DNA from: Gemmata massiliana
GTDB taxonomy: Bacteria; Planctomycetota; Planctomycetia; Gemmatales; Gemmataceae
Direction of reading: 5' to 3'
Assembly: GCF_901538265.1 (NCBI RefSeq)
Contig: NZ_LR593886.1
Span: forward strand, 6,593,738-6,657,737
DNA length: 64,000 bases
In this document: in pieces, positions 25,635-32,640 of the stretch
Layout: every line of letters begins with the position of its first letter
How positions within the stretch are numbered: position 1 is the stretch's first letter
The notes under the pieces: model-generated
Told to the model about the DNA's origin: nothing
Seen by the model: the letters and a program-made list of their open reading frames with translations, nothing else
Databases searched by the model: none
Made by a program: the position numbers and the translations under genes

Positions 25635-25662
25635 CACCGGCCGGCTCACACCGGCCGTTCGC
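25635..25662. repeat. Short REP-like repeat (CCGGCCGTTCGC family), copy 1
   Basis: A 28-bp unit with CACCGGCCGG, a 5-base spacer and CACCGGCCGTTCGC. Copies are at 56535-56562 (same strand) and 53906-53933 (opposite strand). All three are intergenic. Confidence 0.75.
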
Positions 25663-25783
25663 TCAGACGCCTCCGGCGACCGCGTGCGCAGAAAACGAGC
25701 GACGTGTGGCATTTCGTTTACTCGTTCGCGCATAATGCCAGTGTTCGGGTCGCCCCCTCTCTTCCCCAAAAGGTCTCTCCCCA

Positions 25784-27160
25784 ATGGACCGTCGCCACTT
25801 CCTCCGGACCTCGTCCGCCGCCGCGCTCGCCGCGCCCGCCGGCGGGTACTTCGTCGCGGGCGCCGAACCGAAGCCGCTCCGCGTCGGGCTCGTCGGCACC
25901 GGCTGGGACGGCAAGTGTTCGCTGTTCCGGCTGCTCCAGGTCGCGCCCGTCGAGGTCGTCGCGCTGTGCGACGTGGACAAGAAGATGCTCGCCGAGGCCG
26001 CCGACCTCATCACCGCGCGGGCCAAGGCCCCGAAGAAGCCGCGGCTCCACGCGGACTACCGGGAGCTGCTGAAGGAAAAGGACTGCGACGTGGTCATGGT
26101 CGAGACCCCGGACCACTGGCACGCGCTGCCGGCGATCGCCGCGATGGAGGCCGGGGCCGACGTCTGGGTACAGAAGCCGGTGAGCGTGGACGTGCTGGAG
26201 GGCAAGGCGATGCTCGACGCCGCCCGGAAGCACAAGAAGGTCGTGCAGGTGGTCACCCAACGGCGCAGCACCCCGCACCTCGCGGACGCGAAGGAGAAGG
26301 TCATCAAGGAGGGGAAGCTCGGCACCGTCGGGCACGTCGAGATCTGCTGCTACTACCACATGCGGAGCGGGGACAAGCCGCCCGTCACGAAGGTGCCCGA
26401 GTTCTTCGACTACGAGATGTGGACCGGCCCGGCCCCGCTGCGCGAGTACGACGCGCCGTTCTACAAGGATCTCGACGCGAACCTGCCGCACCGCCGCTGG
26501 TGGCGCGCGTTCACGGAGTACGGCAACGGGATCGTCGGGGACATGTGCATCCACATGCTGGACATGGTCCGGTGGATGCTGGACCTCGGCTGGCCCACGC
26601 GGGTGAGCAGTACCGGCGGCATCCTGGTCCAGAAGAACGCGAAGTCGAACATCAGCGACACCCAGAGCGCGACGTTCGAGTTCCCGTCACTCACCGTCAC
26701 GTGGCAGCACCGCACTTGGGGAAGCACCCCGGACCCGGAGTACCCGTGGGCCGCGTTCATTTACGGGGATAAGGGGACGCTCAAGGCGAGCGTGAACAAG
26801 TACGAGTTCTTCCCGCAAGGCTCGAACCGCCCGACCGTCACCGGCACGGCCCTCTTCGAGGAGGACAAGTTCCCCGAGGACAAGACCGAGAAGGATCTCG
26901 AACGCCACGTCGCGTCGGCGCTACGGCGCCACTGGCAGGACTTCCTGAAGGCCCGGGAGAGCCGCGGAAAACCCGTCGCCGACATCGAGCAGGGGCACAT
27001 CTCGTCGGCGAGCTGCATCCTGGCGAACCTGAGCCAGCAGCTCGGCCGGTCGATCACCTGGAACCCGGAAAAGCACGTCTGCGTCGGGGACGACGAGGCG
27101 ACGAAACTCCTGAAGCGCCCGTACCGCGCCCCGTGGAAACACCCCGCCGACGCGGTGTGA
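25784..27160 (+). CDS. Gfo/Idh/MocA family oxidoreductase with Tat signal
   Basis: 458 aa. The N-terminus MDRRHFLRTSSAAALAAPAG is a twin-arginine signal. The NAD-binding Rossmann motif GLVGTGWDGKC follows (about residues 37-47), then VVALCDVD and the family catalytic motif VQKPVS (Lys in EKP position). The C-terminal alpha/beta domain carries GNGIVGDMCIHMLDMVRWML with the usual His residues. Planctomycetes hold large sets of such exported dehydrogenases acting on sugar derivatives. The substrate cannot be read from sequence. Monocistronic; an inverted repeat follows at 27183. Confidence 0.93.
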   Translation: MDRRHFLRTSSAAALAAPAGGYFVAGAEPKPLRVGLVGTGWDGKCSLFRLLQVAPVEVVALCDVDKKMLAEAADLITARAKAPKKPRLHADYRELLKEKDCDVVMVETPDHWHALPAIAAMEAGADVWVQKPVSVDVLEGKAMLDAARKHKKVVQVVTQRRSTPHLADAKEKVIKEGKLGTVGHVEICCYYHMRSGDKPPVTKVPEFFDYEMWTGPAPLREYDAPFYKDLDANLPHRRWWRAFTEYGNGIVGDMCIHMLDMVRWMLDLGWPTRVSSTGGILVQKNAKSNISDTQSATFEFPSLTVTWQHRTWGSTPDPEYPWAAFIYGDKGTLKASVNKYEFFPQGSNRPTVTGTALFEEDKFPEDKTEKDLERHVASALRRHWQDFLKARESRGKPVADIEQGHISSASCILANLSQQLGRSITWNPEKHVCVGDDEATKLLKRPYRAPWKHPADAV

Positions 27161-27182
27161 GCCGGAGCGTGCGCAGAGGATG

Positions 27183-27259
27183 TCACCGCAGAGGGCACGA
27201 GAGAGCGCCGAGGGAAACAAGGGCGCTCTTCTCTGCGAGCCTCGTGCCCTCTGCGGTGA
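27183..27259. repeat. CCGCAGAGGGC-family inverted repeat, copy 1
   Basis: Perfect 19-bp arms TCACCGCAGAGGGCACGAG (27183-27201) and its complement at 27241-27259, with a second inner pairing (GAGAGCGCC / GGGCGCTCT). Related units are at 32227-32289 and, as a one-sided form, 58092-58125, where both precede the candidate noncoding RNA. Confidence 0.88.
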
Positions 27260-27294
27260 AATCTACGGCACTGCCGCCGGAGTGGGGGCGACCG

Positions 27295-28164
27295 ATGACC
27301 GAAGACGAGTGGCTGACGGCGACCGACCCGGCACCGATGATCGGAGTGGTCCGGGATGGGGCTACAGAAAGAAAATTGAGGCTGCTCGCCCTCGCTTGTT
27401 GCTGGCGCTTCGAGTACCTGCTTGATACCGAAGGCGGGGAGCTGCGACACAGACCACCCGAAGACAATCGCCGCCGCCTACCCTCCGAAGTGGAGCGCCG
27501 CCGCAGAGCGATCGCGATCCTAGAAAGCCGGATCGAGGGGGCAGTGGACGAGCGCGAGTTATGGACCGCATTGAACAATGCGGCTAGTGACGGATACGGC
27601 GCAAGTCGAGACCCCGGCGACACCGTCGGGCATGCGGTGTACGCTGCGTCGGCGTGCTTCGATTGTATCCGTCGTGGCGATTGGGAAGGAGTTATCGCAA
27701 CAGCCAGCGAAGTGCCCGCGTATGACGCACTCACGTTGAGTAGCAACCCTGATTTAGCGAGGATCACTGCTTTTTGGAAAGTGAGTAACCTGGGTCAGGG
27801 GGATGCTCGCTGGAGAAGTGACATAGTTGCTGTCGAGGGCCTGCCGGAGTACGTATCGGCTTTGGCGATCGAGCGTAACAACCAATCCAACTTGGTCCGC
27901 GACATCTTCGGGAACCCCTTCCGTCCCGTGCTCTTCTCCCCGTCGTGGCGTACCACCACTGCCACCACACTTGTGGCTCGGATGTACGAGTCGCGCGAGT
28001 TCGGCGCAATGCCGATTCTGGCCGACGCGCTCCAGGACGCGGGCTGTGACAGCGCCGATGTGCTCGATCACTGCCGTGGTCCAGGGCCGCACGTGCGCGG
28101 GTGCTGGGTCGTCGACCTCGTGTTGGGGAAGGAGCGAGCGGGAAACAGCAGCGGTACGCCGTGA
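27295..28164 (+). CDS. Cys/His-tail paralogous family, member C
   Basis: 289 aa from the ATG at 27295; the open frame upstream runs through the inverted repeat and is not coding. N-terminal box MTEDEWLTATDPAPMIG, then RKLRLLALACCWRFE. C-terminal box VRDIFGNPFRPVLFSPSWRT, then MYESREFGAMPILADALQD and the tail with C-x7-H-C-x5-H-x3-C intact (HCRGPGPHVRGCWVVD). The normal end VLGKE is extended by nine residues because the usual stop is read through (ERAGNSSGTP). The middle third is unrelated in sequence to B and D. Function unknown. Confidence 0.72.
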   Translation: MTEDEWLTATDPAPMIGVVRDGATERKLRLLALACCWRFEYLLDTEGGELRHRPPEDNRRRLPSEVERRRRAIAILESRIEGAVDERELWTALNNAASDGYGASRDPGDTVGHAVYAASACFDCIRRGDWEGVIATASEVPAYDALTLSSNPDLARITAFWKVSNLGQGDARWRSDIVAVEGLPEYVSALAIERNNQSNLVRDIFGNPFRPVLFSPSWRTTTATTLVARMYESREFGAMPILADALQDAGCDSADVLDHCRGPGPHVRGCWVVDLVLGKERAGNSSGTP

Positions 28165-28325
28165 AGGGCTGCTCTTACGAGCGCCCTGGTGCGCACTCCT
28201 TTGAGTGTTTGGCGAAGGGGCCGTCTCTTCGCCGGCGGGGGCGCGGGGGGTATTCTGTCACAGCGCAAAAACCCGCTCACGCGGTTTCGAGCGAGTGAGC
28301 TTTCACGATTGCTGGAGCAGAAAAC

Positions 28326-28874
28326 ATGAGCACCGGTCCCGTTCACAAGGCCATCATCCTCCGCGGCCCGCCCGGTGTGGGGAAGAGCGCGGTCCGCGAC
28401 CTGCTCCGCGCCCACCTCGGGAAATCGGTGCGGTACATCAACCTCGACGCGCACTGGGGCAAGGGCGAGTGGCGGTGCGCGTACCCGGAGTTCCGGTACG
28501 CCGACCTCCAGCTCGCCACCGAGCCGGTCCTGGTGATCGAACTGGCGTGGGGCGAACCGGACGGGCTCGCGTTTCCCGGCGCCACCCGAGGGGCGAACGA
28601 GTGGATGGGCATTCTGAAGGCCGCCAAGCGCGAGATCTTCCCGTTCTTCCTGACGGCACAGTGGAGCGACATCCTCAAGCGGCTCACGGACCGGCACGGG
28701 CACGACGGGAACCACAACGTGCTCGCGGAACTCGGGCGCGCGAGCTTTTACGAGCACAACCACGCCCTGTTCTGCTACCCCGAAATTCCGGGAATTACAG
28801 AGCGGACAATCGACACGACGGGTAAAACGGCCGAGTCCGTCGCGGAGGCGATCAAGAAGATCACCGGGGTGTAG
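28326..28874 (+). CDS. P-loop NTPase / small-molecule kinase-like protein
   Basis: 182 aa. The Walker A motif GPPGVGKS occupies 14-21, at the end of the first strand (AIILRGPP). A likely Walker B-type strand follows (VLVIELAW). The C-terminal half is mixed alpha/beta (FPFFLTAQWSDILKRLTDRH). The size and single P-loop match the adenylate-kinase-like/chloramphenicol-phosphotransferase group of the P-loop superfamily, in which the enzyme phosphorylates a small molecule. The substrate is unknown. ATG start; no operon partner within 160 bp on either side. Confidence 0.78.
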   Translation: MSTGPVHKAIILRGPPGVGKSAVRDLLRAHLGKSVRYINLDAHWGKGEWRCAYPEFRYADLQLATEPVLVIELAWGEPDGLAFPGATRGANEWMGILKAAKREIFPFFLTAQWSDILKRLTDRHGHDGNHNVLAELGRASFYEHNHALFCYPEIPGITERTIDTTGKTAESVAEAIKKITGV

Positions 28875-29072
28875 CCGCGTGCGCGCGCTAAACGTGTCGC
28901 CATAAACGGCCGGGTCGAAGTGGGAAGGCAATTCGGTGACGCCTGCTGCCACCGGGCTCCCAGAACAGGGCGCCGGAACCGGGAATCTTCGTAAGCTGAT
29001 TGGCACCCGCAAAGGGCGGGCGGGGAGTCGACCGGAACTGCTGCGCCCGACGATCGGAGACACAAAGGGTTC

Positions 29073-29744
29073 ATGCAAAAGCTGATTCAGGGCATCCACC
29101 GATTCCGAACCGAGGACTTCCGCCCGCTCCAGGGGCTGTTCGAGCAACTGGCAAAAGGGCAGAACCCGGAAACCCTGTTCATTACCTGTTCGGACTCGCG
29201 CATCGATCCCAACCTGCTCACCCGGTCCCGGCCGGGTGACCTGTTCATCCTCCGCAACGCCGGGAACATCGTCCCGTCCCACGGCGCGGCGAGCGGGGGC
29301 GAGGCCGCGACGATCGAGTTCGCCGTCGCCGGGCTCGGCGTCAGGGACATCATCATTTGTGGCCACTCGCACTGCGGGGCCATGAAGGGCCTGCTCCAGC
29401 CCGAAACGGTCGCGGCGCTTCCCGCCGTCACCTCGTGGCTGTCCCACGCCGAAACGACCCGCCGCATCGTCCGTGACAACTACGGGCACCTCGAAGGCGA
29501 GCGCCTGGTGACCGCGACCGTCGAAGAAAACGTCCTGGTCCAGTTAGAAAACCTGCGCACGCTCCCCGCGGTCGCTTCGCGCCTGGTCCGAGGTGACCTG
29601 CACCTGCACGGCTGGGTGTACAAGATCGAAACGGGTGAGGTCTTCGCCTACGACACGTCGAGCGGACAGTTCGTCCCGTTGACACAGTACCAGTACCAAC
29701 CGAGCGAGGCCGCGGCCCGTCGTCGGACGTCGGGAGCCATCTAA
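29073..29744 (+). CDS. Beta-carbonic anhydrase
   Basis: 223 aa. CSDSR at 39-43 supplies the zinc ligand Cys39 and the Asp41/Arg43 dyad. GHSHCG at 97-102 supplies His98 and Cys101. RNAGNIV and EFAVAGLGV are further family motifs. The enzyme interconverts carbon dioxide and bicarbonate in the cytoplasm. No signal peptide. Length is normal for the family. It is monocistronic by spacing. No transporter of the SulP type is adjacent. Confidence 0.95.
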   Translation: MQKLIQGIHRFRTEDFRPLQGLFEQLAKGQNPETLFITCSDSRIDPNLLTRSRPGDLFILRNAGNIVPSHGAASGGEAATIEFAVAGLGVRDIIICGHSHCGAMKGLLQPETVAALPAVTSWLSHAETTRRIVRDNYGHLEGERLVTATVEENVLVQLENLRTLPAVASRLVRGDLHLHGWVYKIETGEVFAYDTSSGQFVPLTQYQYQPSEAAARRRTSGAI

Positions 29745-30280
29745 CGCGCACACGCGGCGCGCCGGTCGCGACCGGCGTGTCGGAGATCAACATAACTACC
29801 GCCTTCTCCGTGGCGGCTGCGGTCCAAAACGAGAATTCCCGTTTTGGTGAATGTGTAAGTGTCGAATCGACTGGAAGCGAAACGGGCCAGGGATTACTCC
29901 CTGGCCCGAGGTGTTCCCGTGGTGTCTACTTCCCGACCTGAGGCGCGGAACGCTCACGGCACAGCCGGCGGAACTCCGGCCGGACCGCGGTTCGGACCAC
30001 GTCCCGCGGGGTCGTCCCAGGCGAACCGCGGTCCGGCCGGAGTTCCGCCGAAAGCAGTGCTGGAACAGCGTTCCCCGCGCGGGGTGTGGCGGAGTGTGCT
30101 CGGACGACGCAACATCGTCCTGCTGCAGAGCAGCGAGCTAAACCGACCACGAGAACACCCACAGCTTACCCGAACCCGCAGCCGGAGCAAGCGCCGCAGG
30201 TGATCGAAGGGGAGGCGCGTACCGGGCCTTGCCCCGGGCGCCACACCCGGTCATGCTGGGAGCGATTCCAGGGGCGACCG
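29745..30280. other. Gene-free stretch with a long inverted repeat and duplicated leader
   Basis: 536 bp. It contains the 29-bp-arm palindrome 29966-30050 and, at its right end (30222-30280), the leader shared with 21650-21705. A frame open from 29859 to 30203 crosses both arms of the palindrome and is judged non-coding. Confidence 0.5.
29966..30050. repeat. Inverted repeat with 29-bp perfect arms
   Basis: The arms 29966-29994 and 30022-30050 are perfect reverse complements (they include GGAACTCCGGCCGGACCGCG) around a 27-base spacer. The core CGCGGTTCG also occurs in the hairpins at 8216 and 19211, but the rest is unique in this window. Confidence 0.85.
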
Positions 30281-30928
30281 ATGACCGAAGCACAGTGGCT
30301 CGACTCTGCGCACCCCGAAATGATGCTCCGCTATATTCAGCGGGTCGTTCCGAACGACCGGACCTGGCGAATATTTGCCGTTCGTTGCTGCGAGCGCGTC
30401 CGGCACCTGTTGCCCGACGAGCGGTGCCGAGACGCACTGGATACGTGCGCGCGGTTCACCGAAGGGTCGGCGAGTGCGTCCGATTTGGCCGCGGCCGAGG
30501 ACGCGAGCAACGCGGCGTTCACGGAGTTCGACGATTCTTTAAGGGAAACGGCGGCCGCCGCGATACACGCCGCGTGTTTGCCCAACGATATGCACCTTTA
30601 CGCGCCGTGCGCCACACGGCAGGCGGCGCTACTCGTGTGGCCGCGGTTACAGAGGAAACTGGAATACCGCTGGCAGGCCTCGGTTCTCCGTGACCTCTTC
30701 GGGAACCCGTTCCGACCCGTGTCCTTCTCCCCCGACTACCGTACCTCCACCGCCGTTGCGCTGGCGGCGCAGATGTACGAGGCGCGCGACTTCAGCGCGA
30801 TGCCGATTCTGGCCGACGCGCTCCAAGACGCGGGCTGCGACAGCGCCGACATGCTCGACCACTGTCGCGGTCCGGGGCCGCACGTGCGCGGGTGCTGGGT
30901 CGTGGACCAAGTGCTCGGCCGGGGGTAG
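30281..30928 (+). CDS. Cys/His-tail paralogous family, member D
   Basis: 215 aa from the ATG at 30281, the shortest member. N-terminal box MTEAQWLDSAHPEMML, then TWRIFAVRCCERVRHLL. C-terminal box LRDLFGNPFRPVSFSPDYRT, then ALAAQMYEARDFSAMPILAD, and a tail with the C-x7-H-C-x5-H-x3-C pattern (HCRGPGPHVRGCWVVD). The variable middle is reduced to ~90 residues, so N and C boxes appear to define the family. It shares its leader with member B and sits 68 bp before a TIGR02996 gene. Function unknown. Confidence 0.72.
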   Translation: MTEAQWLDSAHPEMMLRYIQRVVPNDRTWRIFAVRCCERVRHLLPDERCRDALDTCARFTEGSASASDLAAAEDASNAAFTEFDDSLRETAAAAIHAACLPNDMHLYAPCATRQAALLVWPRLQRKLEYRWQASVLRDLFGNPFRPVSFSPDYRTSTAVALAAQMYEARDFSAMPILADALQDAGCDSADMLDHCRGPGPHVRGCWVVDQVLGRG

Positions 30929-30996
30929 TCTCATAGCCGGCGTTCGGCACTCCCGGTAACAGTCTGAGGTCAGCCACCTCTCGTCGTGGGCTCGCC

Positions 30997-32097
30997 ATGA
31001 GCACCGAAGATGCTTTCGTCCACGCCATCCTCAACGATCCCGATGACGACACCGCGCGCCTGGTCTTTGCCGACTGGCTGGAGGAACACGACCGGGAGTC
31101 GCACGCCGAACTGATCCGGGTTCAGTGCGAACTGGCCCGCATGCCGAAGCAAAGTCGGGAGCCCAAGGCGAAGGCGCGCCGGGCTCAACTGGCGGCGCGG
31201 GAAAAGGAACTGTTGCGCCAGCCCGAGTTCTTCCCGACGTGGCCGGAAGGGCTCCCGAAGCCGTGGTACGACGGCTCCAGACCGGGTTCAGGCGCCCCGA
31301 AGCAGAAGTACGAGCGCGGCTTCATCGCCGCCGTTCGGGTTCTCGACAACGAGCTCATGGCGCCGGGGTGGGCGCGGTCGCCGCGGCACGCGCTGCTCCG
31401 CGAGGGGAAGATTTTGGCGGTGGAATTGCAGCCCGATCAGGGCGGATTCGTGAGTGTCGATAGGTACTCGGCGCGGCTGGACGAACCGCCGCCCGAATGG
31501 TTACAGGTGCCGCAAGTGGAATCGCAACCCGCTCCGGGCGGGGTTCCGCACCCGTCGTCCCTCGACACTTTTGAACTGGCGGGCCATTTCTATGAGATGG
31601 CGGACCTGGCCCGGCACCCGGTCCTCTGCCGTGTCACGCGGCTCCACCTCTTCGAGGCGGACCTCACCGACGACAACCTGGGAGTCTTGGCGCGCTCGCC
31701 CCTGTTAACCCAATTGCGCGAGATCTGGCTCGGCGACTGTACGATCAGTCTCGATGCGATGCGGGCGGTGGTCGCGTCTCCCTCGATCAAGCGGCTCCGT
31801 GAGCTGTTCATGGAACCGGCGCACCTGGCGGGTGCTCGGCGCGGCCGTGGGATCGGGCAGCTCTGGGAGCTCGTTGCCTCATCCCCCAACATGGCGAGCC
31901 TGGAACACCTTTGGATCGACTCCCTCGACAACAAAGTGGTCGGGGCTCTGATCAAATCCCCGTACCTGAAGGAATCGCTCCGGATCTGTTCGTCGGGGTA
32001 TCGCGGCGAAGCCTGGCAGACGCGGGCAGCGACTGCGGGATTGAGCACGGCCAGCGTGAAAGCACTGCGCCAGCGGTTCCTCGGGACGCCGTTCTAA
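30997..32097 (+). CDS. TIGR02996-domain protein with degenerate leucine-rich repeats
   Basis: 366 aa. N-terminal TIGR02996 domain (EDAFVHAILNDPDDDTARLV, FADWLEEHDRESHAELIRVQ). A charged linker with ARRAQLAAREKELL follows, and then leucine-rich units in the C-terminal half (VTRLHLFEADLTDDNLGVLA, LREIWLGDCTISLDAMRAVV, LEHLWIDSLDNKVVGALIKS). The repeats are fewer and weaker than in 9759-11339. It starts 68 bp after family member D and ends 29 bp before a stranded Cys/His tail, so this gene may have inserted into a longer family gene (inference). Confidence 0.82.
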   Translation: MSTEDAFVHAILNDPDDDTARLVFADWLEEHDRESHAELIRVQCELARMPKQSREPKAKARRAQLAAREKELLRQPEFFPTWPEGLPKPWYDGSRPGSGAPKQKYERGFIAAVRVLDNELMAPGWARSPRHALLREGKILAVELQPDQGGFVSVDRYSARLDEPPPEWLQVPQVESQPAPGGVPHPSSLDTFELAGHFYEMADLARHPVLCRVTRLHLFEADLTDDNLGVLARSPLLTQLREIWLGDCTISLDAMRAVVASPSIKRLRELFMEPAHLAGARRGRGIGQLWELVASSPNMASLEHLWIDSLDNKVVGALIKSPYLKESLRICSSGYRGEAWQTRAATAGLSTASVKALRQRFLGTPF

Positions 32098-32126
32098 CGA
32101 ACAGGTCCGGTGCAAGGCCGCGACCG

Positions 32127-32207
32127 GACGTCCTCGACCACTGCCGTGAGCCGGGTGTCCGCGTGCGCGGGTGCAGGGTCGTGGATCTGGTACTCGGGAA
32201 AGAGTGA
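32127..32207 (+). pseudogene. Orphan tail of the Cys/His-tail family (decayed remnant)
   Basis: The frame reads DVLDHCREPGVRVRGCRVVD then LVLGKE and stop. It aligns base for base with the last 26 codons of members B and C. It has no start codon and no upstream family boxes. It has lost the His of the C-x7-H-C-x5-H-x3-C pattern (Arg) and the conserved Gly and Trp, while keeping the exact stop position. This looks like the residue of a fifth copy. Confidence 0.8.
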
Positions 32208-32226
32208 TCGCGTGCGGAGGATTCCA

Positions 32227-32289
32227 CCGCAGAGGGCGCAAAGAGCGCAGAGGAAAAGCAAAGGGGATTCTGCTCCGCGCCCTCTGCGG
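32227..32289. repeat. CCGCAGAGGGC-family inverted repeat, copy 2
   Basis: The arms CCGCAGAGGGCGC (32227-32239) and its complement (32277-32289) enclose a purine-rich spacer. The right half (TCTGCTCCGCGCCCTCT) recurs at 58092-58108, ahead of the second copy of the candidate noncoding RNA. Confidence 0.82.
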
Positions 32290-32352
32290 CAAAAAGTCTC
32301 TGCCCCCTGCTGTCAAACCGCATAAAATTTGATCTTATTTCCACTAGTGATC

Positions 32353-32382
32353 TTGATAGCGCAACTTCCGTTCGGGTATAAT
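32353..32382 (+). promoter_or_regulatory. Sigma70-type promoter of candidate noncoding RNA, copy 1
   Basis: TTGATA (32353-32358), an 18-bp spacer, then TATAAT (32377-32382). Upstream is an AT-rich stretch and ACTAGTGATCT. The same arrangement is found at 58177-58206. The -10 box sits in the loop of a short CGGG/CCCG palindrome. Confidence 0.75.
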
Positions 32383-32388
32383 GCCCGG

Positions 32389-32620
32389 AGCAGGGGGCAC
32401 TGCGCGCGGAGGTCGTGTGGGGCGTTTGTGCGGATGAGAGGGAAAAGCGAGACGAATGTTAGCCGGCGCGAGGGGAGAAATGGAGTTTCCCCCGAGTGAA
32501 ATGAAGGAATCGGCCCACGCGGTCCCGGAATGTTAGCAAATGTTACTCGTGTCGGAATGCGTGGACGCAGTGCGCCTCAAACGCACGCGACCGACGAGCA
32601 AATGGCCCGTCGGTCGCGTT
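32389..32620 (+). ncRNA. Candidate noncoding RNA, copy 1
   Basis: This ~230-nt unit begins just after the promoter at 32353-32382 and ends at the hairpin 32585-32619. It is clearly homologous to 58213-58470. Matching words include TGTTAGC-GGCGCG, GGGGAGAAA-TGGAGTTT-CCCC, CGCGGTCCCG and AGCAAATGTTA. A hairpin at 32472-32492 (GGGG-AG-AAA / TTT-CCCC, loop TGGAG) has AAAA/TTTT in the other copy, a paired length change that preserves the stem. The short frame starting ATGGAG has a stop here (TGTTAG) that is TGTCAG in the other copy, so a conserved peptide is unlikely. Function unknown. Confidence 0.65.
32585..32619. terminator. Hairpin between candidate noncoding RNA and chemoreceptor gene
   Basis: Perfect 12-bp arms ACGCGACCGACG (32585-32596) and CGTCGGTCGCGT (32608-32619) with an 11-base loop. 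It lies between converging transcripts, 22 bp from the end of the chemoreceptor gene, and could terminate both. Confidence 0.75.
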
Positions 32621-32640
32621 GATCGAAGCTGGGTTCGTGT

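Noticed and set aside
28326..28874. Antibiotic phosphotransferase
   Set aside because: The P-loop and size fit several small kinase families. No substrate-binding motif specific to a resistance enzyme was recognised.
29859..30203. 114-residue plus-strand frame
   Set aside because: It reads through both arms of the palindrome 29966-30050.
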